Origin: Pyrinomonadaceae bacterium
Lineage (GTDB): Bacteria; Acidobacteriota; Blastocatellia; Pyrinomonadales; Pyrinomonadaceae
Assembly (NCBI GenBank): GCA_025923035.1
Contig: JAICGQ010000003.1
Span: forward strand, 1-43,658
Reading direction: 5' to 3'
DNA: 43,658 nt
Shown here: one piece after another, positions 23,546 through 32,895 of the stretch
Position numbering within the stretch: position 1 is the stretch's first letter
Layout of the letters: every line of letters begins with the position of its first letter
Notes under the pieces: model-generated
Databases searched by the model: none
What the model was told of the DNA's origin: nothing
The model's input: the letters and a program-made list of their open reading frames with translations, nothing else
Translations under genes and position numbers: made by a program

Positions 23546-24820
23546 ATGACTTCTGAATCCTTTGAAGGCGCCGCACAAGCGCGCACATCCAACCCAGGTG
23601 CCGATCCGATCGCGGATTTCTACACCAGCAACCCTTTTCCGCCTCCGCTCGACGACCTCCAGCGGGCGCTCGATCTCTATAAAGACGAAAATGTTCGGCG
23701 TTCCGAGTTTCACCTGTTGTGGCCCGACAAGGAGTACAGGGCGGACCTCGATGTGCTCGTCGCCGGATGTGGAACATGGCAAGCCGCGAAGTACGCAGTT
23801 TGTCATCCGGACGCACGCGTGGTCGCAATCGACGTCAGTCCGACAAGTCTCGAGCACACTGAAAAGCTCAAACAGAAATACAACCTCGCGAACCTCGACG
23901 TGCGGCAACTGCCGATTGAGAACGCCGCGGAGCTGGACCGCACGTTCGACCACATCGTTTGCACCGGCGTGCTTCATCACCTCGCCGATCCCGACGCCGG
24001 TTTACGCGCGCTCCAAGCCGTGTTGAAGAAAGACGGCGCGATGTACCTGATGCTTTACGCGCCTTACGGCCGAACGGGTGTCTACATGATGCAGGAATAC
24101 AGCCGCAGACTTGGTATCCAGACCACGCCGGAAGAGATTCGCGATCTGATTGCGGTGCTGAAGTTGTTGCCGCAGAACCATCCCGTATTGGCTGCACAGG
24201 GCGGGGCGCGGGAGTTTATGGCAGATGCTATTGCCGACGCGCTGTTGAATCCTCGCGACCGTTCGTACTCGGTGCCGCAATTATTCGACTTCCTGGAACG
24301 CAGTGATCTGACGTTCGGACGCTGGTACTGGCAAGCGGCTTACTTGCCGCAGGTCGGTTCGATCGCGAGAACACCGCATGCAACTCGTCTGGCGGAGCTC
24401 CCGGAACGCGAGCGATACGCGGAGATGGAACTGTGGCGCGGCCTGATGAGCAATCACAGTTTCGTCGCTTATCGAAACGATGCGGATAACGCCGCCGCGA
24501 AGATCCACTTCGACGAGGACTACACGAGCGACAACTACATGGGCTACGTGCCCATTCGTTTGCCATGGACCACGTGCGTCACGCAGTCGCTACCGCCGGG
24601 CGCCGCGGGTGTTCTCGTAAACCAGACGCACGTGTTTCCCGACCTGTTCGTCATAGTTAACCCGGTGCAGAAACAGTTGTACGACGCTATCGACGGGCAG
24701 CGAAACATCGCGCAGATCATGGAAGCCGCGAACGAGACCGACGCGCTCATCGCGCTGGAGTTATTTCATCGGCTCTGGCTGCACGATCAGGTAGTGTTTG
24801 ATACGACAAAGGCAAAGTAA
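23546..24820 (+). CDS. Class I SAM-dependent methyltransferase with C-terminal extension
   Basis: A 424-aa protein. Residues 25-60 (DFYTSNPFPPPLDDL) lead into a Rossmann methyltransferase: motif I VLVAGCGTWQAAKYA at about 72, motif II VVAIDVSPTSLEHTEK, motif III NLDVRQLPIEN and motif IV FDHIVCTGVLHHLADPDAGLRAL. The VLHHL stretch marks the Methyltransf_11/12 group. About 200 further residues follow, helical then beta, ending in an IDGQRNIAQIMEA-type helix similar to PqqD-like or HTH tails of peptide-modifying proteins. The substrate is unknown. DinB-like and protease genes follow on the same strand at gaps of 15 and 32 nt. Confidence 0.88.
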   Translation: MTSESFEGAAQARTSNPGADPIADFYTSNPFPPPLDDLQRALDLYKDENVRRSEFHLLWPDKEYRADLDVLVAGCGTWQAAKYAVCHPDARVVAIDVSPTSLEHTEKLKQKYNLANLDVRQLPIENAAELDRTFDHIVCTGVLHHLADPDAGLRALQAVLKKDGAMYLMLYAPYGRTGVYMMQEYSRRLGIQTTPEEIRDLIAVLKLLPQNHPVLAAQGGAREFMADAIADALLNPRDRSYSVPQLFDFLERSDLTFGRWYWQAAYLPQVGSIARTPHATRLAELPERERYAEMELWRGLMSNHSFVAYRNDADNAAAKIHFDEDYTSDNYMGYVPIRLPWTTCVTQSLPPGAAGVLVNQTHVFPDLFVIVNPVQKQLYDAIDGQRNIAQIMEAANETDALIALELFHRLWLHDQVVFDTTKAK

Positions 24821-24835
24821 GCGAGCAACGCCGTC

Positions 24836-25321
24836 ATGTCACAGAACAAGGAAGACGATTCATTACGAAAACACGTGCTCCATCTTCTGCGAGGGGGCGG
24901 CGCACACATGTCGTTCGACGAGTTCATCAACAGCTTTCCGGCGGATTTGTGCAACCGCCAGATCGATGGGCTCCCTTACACGCCGTGGCAAATACTCGAA
25001 CACATGCGCCTCGCGCAGTCGGACATACTCGAGTTTAGCCGCGACGCTGACCACATTTCGCCGGAGTTTCCGAAAGGCTATTGGCCCAAGCCGGACGATT
25101 TCGGAAACTCCGATCTCTGGCAGAAGACGGTCGAGGAATTTCGAAAAGACCTGCACGCGATGGAAGCACTCGTTGAGGATTCCTCGACCGACCTGCACGC
25201 AAAGATACCTCACGGCGACGGACAGACAATTCTGCGCGAAGCACTTCTGATCGCCGATCACAACGCCTATCATCTCGGCGCGCTCGCAGTGATGGCGCGC
25301 ATCCTGAAAGCCGGCCCATAG
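24836..25321 (+). CDS. DinB-fold protein
   Basis: A 161-aa all-helical protein. The DinB/YfiT metal triad is recognisable: the first His in PWQILEHMRLAQSDIL (about residue 54) and the pair in ADHNAYHLGALAVM near the C-terminus. DinB-fold proteins include thiol transferases that use bacillithiol or mycothiol and many of unknown activity. The conserved His residues suggest metal binding rather than a degenerate member. It lies 15 nt after the methyltransferase gene and is probably in the same transcript. Confidence 0.87.
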   Translation: MSQNKEDDSLRKHVLHLLRGGGAHMSFDEFINSFPADLCNRQIDGLPYTPWQILEHMRLAQSDILEFSRDADHISPEFPKGYWPKPDDFGNSDLWQKTVEEFRKDLHAMEALVEDSSTDLHAKIPHGDGQTILREALLIADHNAYHLGALAVMARILKAGP

Positions 25322-25353
25322 CGCAATCCGCTATCTGCCCCGCGGAGATAAAC

Positions 25354-26967
25354 ATGTCGTGGAACGATCCCGATCTTGAAAGAAGGTTTGGCGAGGCCCT
25401 CAACAAGTTCAAGTGGGGTGAAGTAGCGGAGCTTTGCGATCAAACTGTCGTGCGGATCAAGTCGGAGTCTTCACCGATGGACGAAAAACTAGCGCGGCAA
25501 TTGCTTTACCTGTTGCGGCGCAAGCGACGATTCGCAGCGATGGTCCAACTGGCGGAAGCGCTGGTCCGCTCAGGACTCGATACGTTTCCCGTTCGACGAC
25601 AGTACGCGCAGGCACTGATCGATCAGGGCGTTTTCACACCGGCCGAGATGCTGCTCGACACGGTGGTCCAGAATTCAGCGGAGAACACGGTCGACAATCG
25701 CGAAGCACACGGGCTGATCGGCCGCATCTACAAGCAGGTTTACGTCAACAACAACGATCCCGCGTCTACGGCGAATCGAGCAAACCTCGAGCATGCGCTC
25801 AAAGAGTACCTCGATGTTTATGCGCGAAATCCACGCAAAAGCTGGTGGCACGGAATCAACGCAGTCGCGCTGCTGGCGCGAGCGAAGCGTGATGGTTTTC
25901 CGATCGCGGGCCGTCCTGGGTCAGAGGACCTGGCGAAGGAAATCCTCGCGGCGATCGAAGAGGAAGAACAGAACCGCGATGAACCCCTGGAACCGTGGGA
26001 CCTCGCGACCAGGATCGAAGCCTACGTCGCACTCGGCGAGACAGCGAAGGCCGCGCCCGCCGCGCGGACCTACGTCGACCACGGCCACGCCGATGCCTTC
26101 GAGATCTTCAGCACGTTGCGGCAGTTCGAGGAAGTCTGGCAGTTGAAGGAAACCGAACCTCCGGGAAGTCTGCTGCTGCCGGTACTTCGCAGTGGCCACA
26201 TCGAAAAATCGGGGGCCATCGCCGAAGGCGATCCAAAGCACTTCAAAGCGGAAGCGCAAGCGCTCGCCGACAACATGAAAAACCTCGAAGCGATCTTTGG
26301 AACGGACCAGATGCAGACGTACAGGTGGTACAAGTTAGGGCTGGACCGCTGCAACTCCATCGCGCGTATCGAGCGACGGAATGGACAGGGCCATGGCACC
26401 GGTTGGTTAGTGAAGGCCGCGGATTTTTTTCCGGGTGAGCAGGGTGTGCTGGTGCTGACGAACGATCACGTCGTCAGTGAGGTCCCGAATCCGCTCGCAA
26501 TCTTTCCGAAGGATTGTCAGGTGAATTTTCAGGCGATGGACGAGGTGCTGGAGGTGGAAGAGACGGTGCGCTGGTCGTCGCCGTACACGCAGCTCGACGC
26601 GACTTTTCTCAAATTGAAGAGTGAACCGAAAGCGCCGCCGCTGCCGTTGCACTCGTCAGCGGTGCAAATGAACGAGCCGCCGCCGCGCATGTACATCATC
26701 GGTCATCCCCGCGGGCGCGATCTGGAAATCTCGATGCAGGACAATTACCTCGTCGCGTGCAACGACTCATTGGTCCACTATCGAACGCCGACAGAGCCGG
26801 GAAGCTCCGGCAGTCCGGTGTTTGAATCTAACGCGTGGGAAGTCGTCGCGCTTCATCACAAGGGCAAGGAGAAGATGAAACGCATCGATGGTCAGGACGG
26901 TTTCTACCAGGCAAACGAAGGCGTTGCGATCAGAAGAATTCAGGCGGCGACTGGTAAGGATTCCTGA
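25354..26967 (+). CDS. Trypsin-like serine protease with large N-terminal helical region
   Basis: A 537-aa protein with GGAG 9 nt before its ATG. Residues 1-330 are helical with TPR-like stretches (AMVQLAEALVRSGLDTF, AQALIDQGVFTPAEMLLDTVV) and a segment (PKHFKAEAQALADNMKNLEAIFG) resembling TRAF-binding-type N-regions that precede trypsin domains in some bacteria. Residues 335-530 are the protease, with His372 (LTNDHVVSE), Asp415 (YTQLDATFL) and Ser485 (PTEPGSSGSPVF), all intact. No signal peptide is present, so it is probably cytoplasmic. Single proteases of this design are often signalling or conflict-system effectors; here there is no clear partner. Confidence 0.88.
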   Translation: MSWNDPDLERRFGEALNKFKWGEVAELCDQTVVRIKSESSPMDEKLARQLLYLLRRKRRFAAMVQLAEALVRSGLDTFPVRRQYAQALIDQGVFTPAEMLLDTVVQNSAENTVDNREAHGLIGRIYKQVYVNNNDPASTANRANLEHALKEYLDVYARNPRKSWWHGINAVALLARAKRDGFPIAGRPGSEDLAKEILAAIEEEEQNRDEPLEPWDLATRIEAYVALGETAKAAPAARTYVDHGHADAFEIFSTLRQFEEVWQLKETEPPGSLLLPVLRSGHIEKSGAIAEGDPKHFKAEAQALADNMKNLEAIFGTDQMQTYRWYKLGLDRCNSIARIERRNGQGHGTGWLVKAADFFPGEQGVLVLTNDHVVSEVPNPLAIFPKDCQVNFQAMDEVLEVEETVRWSSPYTQLDATFLKLKSEPKAPPLPLHSSAVQMNEPPPRMYIIGHPRGRDLEISMQDNYLVACNDSLVHYRTPTEPGSSGSPVFESNAWEVVALHHKGKEKMKRIDGQDGFYQANEGVAIRRIQAATGKDS

Positions 26968-26997
26968 TTATCTTTTCGCGAAGGAGCGGATCAACCG

Positions 26998-27780
26998 TTG
27001 TCACTCGACTTCTGGGAACGGCAAACAGCCAGAGCAATGGAACTTGCCGGCGACGCTGACGGCACGAAGGAACTGCTGGTCTTCTATGTTCGTTTGCTGC
27101 GCGCGCAGACTGAGGTTTACCAGTTCTGCCTGAGTAGCCGGTGGCAGCTTTCCGGTGAACTGAGTGCTGATCTGCCGGTGCTTCGTCCGGCATTCGCCAC
27201 GATTCTCCGGGCGGCGGAAGTCGCGGGCCCGGAGCGTTTGGTCGAACAAGCGCGGACGTTGAAGAATGCAACGCCGGACGAGATCGATCAGCTATTGTTG
27301 AGCTATTGGTCCGAGCCGTCTGATGTAGAGTTTTTCGCCAAAGCATTCCTGCAACCATACGGTCAATACCTGGCGCCTGAAATCACTGACTTCGTGCCTG
27401 CAGCCGGATCTGGATGGCGCTGCCCTTTTTGCGGTGGCAAACCGCAGTTGAGCATTCTGCAATACAAGAAGACCGGCGGAGAGAGTGGCAATCGCGATTT
27501 GATGTGCGCGAAGTGTGTTACGTTCTGGCCGTTTCGCCGCGCCGTTTGTGCGAATTGCAGTGAAGAGGAACCTGCCAAACTCTCACGCTATCAAACGCCG
27601 GCATTCAGTCACGTGCGAGTCGAGGCTTGTGATACATGCAAACACTATCTCAAGAACATCGACTGGACGCGTTTACCCAGAGCGGAAGCCATGGTCGATG
27701 AAGTCGCCGCGGCGCCGTTGGACCTTTGGGCCATCGAACACGGTTACACAAAGATCGAGCTGAACCTCGTTGGTCTCTGA
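26998..27780 (+). CDS. fdhE: Formate dehydrogenase accessory protein FdhE
   Basis: A 260-aa protein starting at TTG, with AAGGAG 11 nt upstream. The C-terminal half carries the four CxxC pairs typical of FdhE rubredoxin-like iron sites: RCPFCGGKP, MCAKCVTFW, VCANCSEEE and ACDTCKHYL. FdhE interacts with the catalytic subunit of Tat-exported formate dehydrogenases and is needed for their activity. It lies 115 nt upstream of the formate dehydrogenase catalytic gene on the same strand, as its role predicts. Confidence 0.92.
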   Translation: MSLDFWERQTARAMELAGDADGTKELLVFYVRLLRAQTEVYQFCLSSRWQLSGELSADLPVLRPAFATILRAAEVAGPERLVEQARTLKNATPDEIDQLLLSYWSEPSDVEFFAKAFLQPYGQYLAPEITDFVPAAGSGWRCPFCGGKPQLSILQYKKTGGESGNRDLMCAKCVTFWPFRRAVCANCSEEEPAKLSRYQTPAFSHVRVEACDTCKHYLKNIDWTRLPRAEAMVDEVAAAPLDLWAIEHGYTKIELNLVGL

Positions 27781-27788
27781 TTCGATCG

Positions 27789-27818
27789 TTGACATTTCCG
27801 GCTTTGAACGCCTAATCT
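27789..27818 (+). promoter_or_regulatory. Possible promoter of the formate dehydrogenase operon
   Basis: A perfect TTGACA (27789-27794) is followed after 18 nt by TAATCT (27813-27818, three of six matches). It would give a leader of about 70 nt before the ATG at 27896. The weak -10 suggests that an activator may be needed. Read-through from fdhE is also possible. Confidence 0.35.
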
Positions 27819-27895
27819 CACCTAGACCTGATTCCCCACTGTTTCCCTGAAACCCCCATGGGCTGATCCCGACTTCAACACGAAGGATCTCCGCC

Positions 27896-30800
27896 ATGGA
27901 TCTATCGAGAAGAACGTTTATCAAGACAACCGTTGTCGGAGGTGTTGGTCTTTCCGCGTTCGGTTTTGATCTCGCGCCGGTTTATGCACAAACGCAGGGA
28001 TTGAAGATCGATCGCACGACGGAAACTCGCAGCACGTGCCCGTACTGTTCGGTCAGTTGCGGGGTCATCATTCACACAATTGGCGATCGGGCGAAGAACG
28101 TTACGCCTCAGGTCATCCACGTTGAAGGTGATCCCGATCATCCGATCAATCGCGGCACACTGTGTCCGAAAGGCGCTTCGCTCGAGGACGACATCAACAA
28201 CGATCGCCGTCTCCTGAAACCACAGGTACGCCGGCCTGGCGCTCAGGATTGGGAAGACATTTCGTGGGACCAGGCGTTCAACGAAATCGGCGCCTGGGTC
28301 AAGAAAACTCGGGAAGAAACGTTTGTCGAAAAAGACCAGAACGGTTACACCGTCAATCGCTGTGAAGGCATTGGTTGGACCGGTGGTTGCACTGACACGA
28401 ACGAGCTGAATTATCTCGCCGTTAAGACGATGCGCAGCCTGGGGGTCTGCTATTTCGAAACGCAGGCCCGGGTTTGACACGGTCCGACGGTCTCCAGTTT
28501 GGGGCCCACCTTCGGACGCGGCGCAATGACCAACGGCTGGATCGACATCAAGAACACAGACATGATGTTGATCATGGGTGGTAATCCGGCCGAGAACCAC
28601 CCGTGTGGCTTCAAGTGGCCCATCGAAGCAAAGCTGCGACGCAATGCGAAGATGATCGTCGTCGATCCGCGCTTCACGCGGACTGCCGCTACCGCCGATC
28701 TCTTTCTGCAGATTCGCGCCGGCAGCGACATCGCTTTTCTCGGCGGTCTGATTAACTACGCGATTCAGAACAATCGCATCGCCAAAGACTATCTCATCAA
28801 CTTCACCAATGCTGCCTTCCTCGTTAAAGAAGGATTCAAACTCCCGGACGATGGTCTCTTCTCCGGCTTCGACGCCGCGAATGCGACCTACGATCTCGAG
28901 ACATGGAATTACGAACAGGGCGGTAATGTTGGACCACCGCCCGCCGCTCCCGCGCCCTCATCCGGTGAAACAACCGGAGATCAACTCAAGACCGGACAGG
29001 AACCAGCCCGGCGGTTCGAACGACAGTCCGAACCGGTCCGTTCCAGTCCGTCAACACCTCCCGATAAAGGACCATCATCCGCTGGTGGCGTAATGAGCAG
29101 TCAAACCGGCGGCGGTCATCAAGCTGCCGGTGGTCCAGGAGCCGCCGCACAAGGTGGTCCAAAACCGCCGCCGCCGTTGCCGCCGAATACCGCTTACGAC
29201 CTCTCGCTGCAGCACGAGCGCACGGTGTTTCAGTTATTGAAGAAACAGTTTTCACGTTACACACCGGAAATGGTCGAACGGATCACCGGAATCCCGCAGG
29301 ACAAGTTTTTGAAAGCCGCGGACCTCTTCACTTCCATTCGCAAAGACGGCGACATGAAGAAGGCGGCGACGATCATCTACGCCGTCGGTTGGACGCAGCA
29401 CACAACCGGCACGCAGATCATCCGCGCCGCTGCGATCCTGCAACTGCTGCTCGGCAACGTCGGACGCGCCGGGGGTGGCGTGAATGCGTTGCGCGGGCAC
29501 TGCAACATTCAGGGCGCGACCGACATGGGCGGTGTGTTCGATATCTTTCCCGGCTATCTGAAGATCCCCGCTCCTTCTGACGTGGATCTCGCGACGTTCC
29601 TGAAACGCACCACGCCAACGCCGTCGAAACCTGATGTGTGGGACTCGTACAACTACTGGTCCAACACACCGAAGTTCATGGTCTCGTTTATGAAATCGCT
29701 TTACGGCGACGCGGCGAAAAAAGAGAACGATTGGGCCTATCACTATCTGCCGAAGATCGATCGCAAGTACTCGTGGACTGAAATGTGGGACTTCATGTAC
29801 CAGGGGAAAGTGAAAGGTCTGTTTGCGTTCGGTATGAACGGCGTTGCGATTGGTCCAAACTCGCGCAAAAACATCGAGGCACTCAAGAAGGCTGACTGGC
29901 TGGTCGTGTGTGAGCTTTATCCCGAAGAGACGGCTGAGTTCTGGAGAGCGCCCGGCACGACGTCCGAACAGATGAAGCAGATTAACACGACGGTCTATCG
30001 TCTGCCGGGCGCAGGTTTCGCGGAGAAAGACGGCACGTTCGTCAATTCAGCGCGGTGGCTGCAATGGAAACACGCAGCCGTGCCGCCGCCCGGACAGGCA
30101 AGGTTGGACCAGGAAATTCTCGCGCGCATCTTTTTGAAAGTGCGCGATCTTTATAAAGCTGAAGGTGGAAAGTTTCCCGATCCGATCGTGAACCTCTGGT
30201 GGCCCTATACGACTCCCGAGAACCCGTCGTTGAGTGAGCTGGCGAAGGAGATCAATGGACGCGCGCTCGCTGACCTCACCGACGAGCAAATGTTTCCCGG
30301 TCAGACAGTTAAGGCCGGGCAACAACTGCCCGGGTTTGCCTGGTTGCGTGATGATGGAACGACCGCGTGTGGTAACTGGCTCTATTCGGGATCGTGGACC
30401 GAAGCCGGTTCGCAGGCTCAACGTCGCAACACGGACGATCCATCGGGACTCGGGATTTATCCGAACTGGGCGTGGTCGTGGCCGGCGAATCGTCGCGTCA
30501 TGTACAACCGTGCCTCCTGCGATCCTTCAGGAAAACCGTGGGACGCCGAGCGGCGGCAGATCTGGTGGAATGAAGCGCAGCAGAAGTGGGTGGGCAACGA
30601 CGTTCCGGATTTCAAAACGGATTCAAACCCGCAGGACCACATGGGTCCCTTCATCATGAATCCCGAAGGCGTCGGACGCCTCTTCGCTCCGCTCGCTGCA
30701 TTTGTCGATGGTCCATTCCCGGAACACTACGAGCCATCAGAGAGCCCGATCGCTAATCCATTACATCCGAGTCAGTCGATCAGTCCGGTTGCGAAGAAGT

Positions 30801-31243
30801 ACGACGCCGACCTCGACAAGTTCGGCACGCCGGAGCAGGGGTACGACGTCGTTTGCACGACTTACCGCCTGACGGAACATTATCACTATTGGACCAAGAA
30901 CAATCCGATGAACGTGCAGCTCGTGCCTGAACCGTTCGTAGAGATTCCAGCGCAACTGGCGGACAAGATCGGGCTTACCGGCGGCGAGCGTGTCAAGGTA
31001 AGCAGTGCGAGGGGCGAATACGTTGCGAAGGCGATGGTTACAAAACGCATCAAGCCGATGATGATCGACGGCAAGGAAACTTTTCAGATCGGGATTCCGA
31101 TTCACTGGGGCTACCGCGGCATCAAGGAAGACCAGGGCAAGACGGCGCGCAATCCCGTCAACCTGCTGTCGCCGGCCGCGATCGATCCGAACGCATTTAC
31201 GCCCGAGTTCAAAGGGTTCCTGGTGAAGATTGAAAAGGCGTGA
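27896..31243 (+). CDS. fdnG: Formate dehydrogenase-N type catalytic subunit, selenocysteine-containing
   Basis: The track shows two ORFs (27896-28477 and 28499-31243), but they are one gene. The TGA at 28475-28477 is in frame with both, and the translation across it, QARV-U-HGPTVSSLGPTFGRGAMTN, matches the selenocysteine site of FdnG/FdoG. The full protein is 1115 residues with Sec194. A Tat signal (SRRTFIK) precedes the [4Fe-4S] motif C48-x2-C51-x3-C55...C90. Molybdopterin-binding blocks MGGNPAENHPCGF, IVVDPRFTRTAA and the C-terminal dinucleotide domain follow. It oxidises formate to CO2 in the periplasm and passes electrons to the beta subunit. Residues about 342-433 are a Pro/Gly/Ser-rich insertion absent from E. 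coli enzymes. SelA, SelB, SelD and tRNA-Sec are not in the window and must be elsewhere. Confidence 0.95.
28475..28510 (+). promoter_or_regulatory. SECIS element directing selenocysteine insertion at UGA
   Basis: Starting at the UGA (U = 1), the RNA folds as GGU (7-9) with ACC (34-36), a 5-nt bulge, GG/CC, an unpaired U17, then CUCC/GGGG closing the loop AGUUU (22-26). U17, G23 and U24, the positions I recall SelB reading in the E. coli fdhF hairpin, are all present at the same distances from the UGA. The conserved GG at 15-16 is also kept. Confidence 0.85.
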
Positions 31244-31249
31244 GAATCG

Positions 31250-32170
31250 ATGAGTAATCCGCAGACGATGCAGATTCAGGAAATCTCGGCGCACTCTGGA
31301 CCAGTGCCCGGCCAGGGGACGCAGCGCGCTGCCAAAGTTTGCAAGTACATCGACGTCACGACGTGTATCGGTTGTAAGGCGTGTGAAGTCGCATGTGTTG
31401 AATGGAACGATCATCCGTTTCGTGAGACGTCATTCGACAACACGTATCAAACGATGGCTTCGACCGAATGGAACTACTGGAACCTGATCAAGTTTGTCGA
31501 ACACGAGCGCGACGGCAATTTCATGTGGCTGATGCGCAAGGACCAGTGCATGCACTGCGAGGATCCGGGATGTTTGCGTGCGTGTCCGGCGGATGGCGCG
31601 ATCATTAAATACCAGAACGGCATCGTCGATTTTCAGCAGGAGAATTGCATCGGTTGTGGTTATTGCATTTCCGGATGTCCATTCGATATTCCGAAGTTCA
31701 ATCCGCAGACGAAGAAAGTTTTCAAGTGCACGCTCTGTTCGGATCGCGTGGGGCAGGGACTCGAACCTGCTTGCATCAAGGCGTGTCCAACCGGTTGTCT
31801 TCACTTTGGTACGAAGCAGGAGATGGTCCAGATCGCGCGCGCGCGTGTTTCGCAACTGCAAACGGAGTCGGGATTCGCGAACGCCGGTGTGTACGATCCG
31901 CCGTCGATCGGCGGCACGCATGTGATCTACGTGCTCCACGACGTAACGCAACCGGAGTTGTATGGAGGTTTGCCGGCGAACCCGGTTATTCCGCCGAGTT
32001 ACACGGTTTGGAAGTGGCTGGCTAAACCGATGGGGTTGATAATGGCGGGCCTTGGCGTGTTGGCGGTGTTCTTCCATCGCGTGACGGTTGGGCCAAAACT
32101 GCCGCAACCTGAGCCCGTGATCACGGAGCATCCGGACGAAGCCGAAAGTGACAGGAGAGAAACGCCATGA
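31250..32170 (+). CDS. fdnH: Formate dehydrogenase-N beta subunit (four [4Fe-4S])
   Basis: A 306-aa ferredoxin-like subunit starting 6 nt after the catalytic gene. Four cysteine groups are visible: TTCIGCKACEVAC (39-49), QCMHCEDPGCLRACP (100-112), NCIGCGYCISGCP (133-143) and KCTLCSDRVGQGLEPACIKACP (160-179). A single membrane helix (GLIMAGLGVLAVFF) lies near the C-terminus, as in FdnH, anchoring the subunit on the periplasmic face. It wires electrons from the molybdenum site to haem b of the gamma subunit. The C-terminal tail is acidic. The last codons overlap the gamma gene by ATGA. Confidence 0.95.
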   Translation: MSNPQTMQIQEISAHSGPVPGQGTQRAAKVCKYIDVTTCIGCKACEVACVEWNDHPFRETSFDNTYQTMASTEWNYWNLIKFVEHERDGNFMWLMRKDQCMHCEDPGCLRACPADGAIIKYQNGIVDFQQENCIGCGYCISGCPFDIPKFNPQTKKVFKCTLCSDRVGQGLEPACIKACPTGCLHFGTKQEMVQIARARVSQLQTESGFANAGVYDPPSIGGTHVIYVLHDVTQPELYGGLPANPVIPPSYTVWKWLAKPMGLIMAGLGVLAVFFHRVTVGPKLPQPEPVITEHPDEAESDRRETP

Positions 32171-32895
32171 GTTCTTCTGTCGAGAGGATCGATCGTGAAG
32201 CACGAGAAGAGTTTGGGCGACGCGGAAGGACGGTGGTCCATAGAGGAGAGCTTCTTCGTCATCCGGTTTACACGCGCGTGCTTCACTGGTCGGTGGCGAT
32301 TTCGTTCGTGCTTTCGTTGCTTTCCGGATTCGCGATCTATTCGCCGTGGCTGTATCGCTGGTTGACGCCGTTGTTTGGTGGCGGCGCGATGACGCGTTTT
32401 TTGCACCCGTGGTTTGGCCTGGCCTTCACCATCGCGTTCTTCTTTCAATTTCTGAACTGGTTTGCGCCGATGCGATGGACCAGCGCAGATTCGCGTTGGA
32501 TGAGACGGTTGCGGGCGTATGTGACGAACCAGGAGAAGTCAGAGCCGAAAGAGACCGGGTTCTTCAATGCAGGTCAGAAGCTCTACTTCTGGCTTATCGC
32601 GCTGAGTGCGATCCTGTTTCTGATTACGGGCGTTCTGCTGTGGTTTGACGACGTCGTGCTTCGCTGGCTCGTCGCCGTCAGTTACGTGGTCCATGACCTG
32701 GCCGCGTTGATCATGCTGGCCGGATTCATCATCCATATTTACGAAGGCACGGCCGCCGCCCCGGGCACATTTCGCTCGATGACCGATGGCACCGTCACGC
32801 GCGACTGGGCCCGCACGCACCACCCTGCCTGGTATGAAGAGGTCGCCAAAAACGAGCCTCGCGAAGATCGCGACAATCGTCCTACCTCAACGTGA
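32167..32895 (+). CDS. fdnI: Formate dehydrogenase-N gamma subunit (cytochrome b)
   Basis: A 242-aa membrane protein with four helices: ISFVLSLLSGFAIYS, FGLAFTIAFFFQFLNWF, LYFWLIALSAILFLITGVLLWF and LIMLAGFIIHIYEG. Likely haem b ligands are the His in RVLHWSVA, RFLHPWFG, YVVHDLAAL and FIIHIYEG. It takes electrons from the beta subunit and reduces quinone, generating proton-motive force. The start overlaps the beta stop as ATGA. Its C-terminal end overlaps the convergent ars gene by 14 bp, so there is no room for a terminator between the operons. Confidence 0.93.
   Translation: MSSSVERIDREAREEFGRRGRTVVHRGELLRHPVYTRVLHWSVAISFVLSLLSGFAIYSPWLYRWLTPLFGGGAMTRFLHPWFGLAFTIAFFFQFLNWFAPMRWTSADSRWMRRLRAYVTNQEKSEPKETGFFNAGQKLYFWLIALSAILFLITGVLLWFDDVVLRWLVAVSYVVHDLAALIMLAGFIIHIYEGTAAAPGTFRSMTDGTVTRDWARTHHPAWYEEVAKNEPREDRDNRPTST

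Noticed and set aside
27896-28477. Truncated or frameshifted formate dehydrogenase pseudogene
   Set aside because: Both halves are in the same frame, the UGA sits at the known Sec position and a SECIS-like hairpin follows; the partner subunits are intact.
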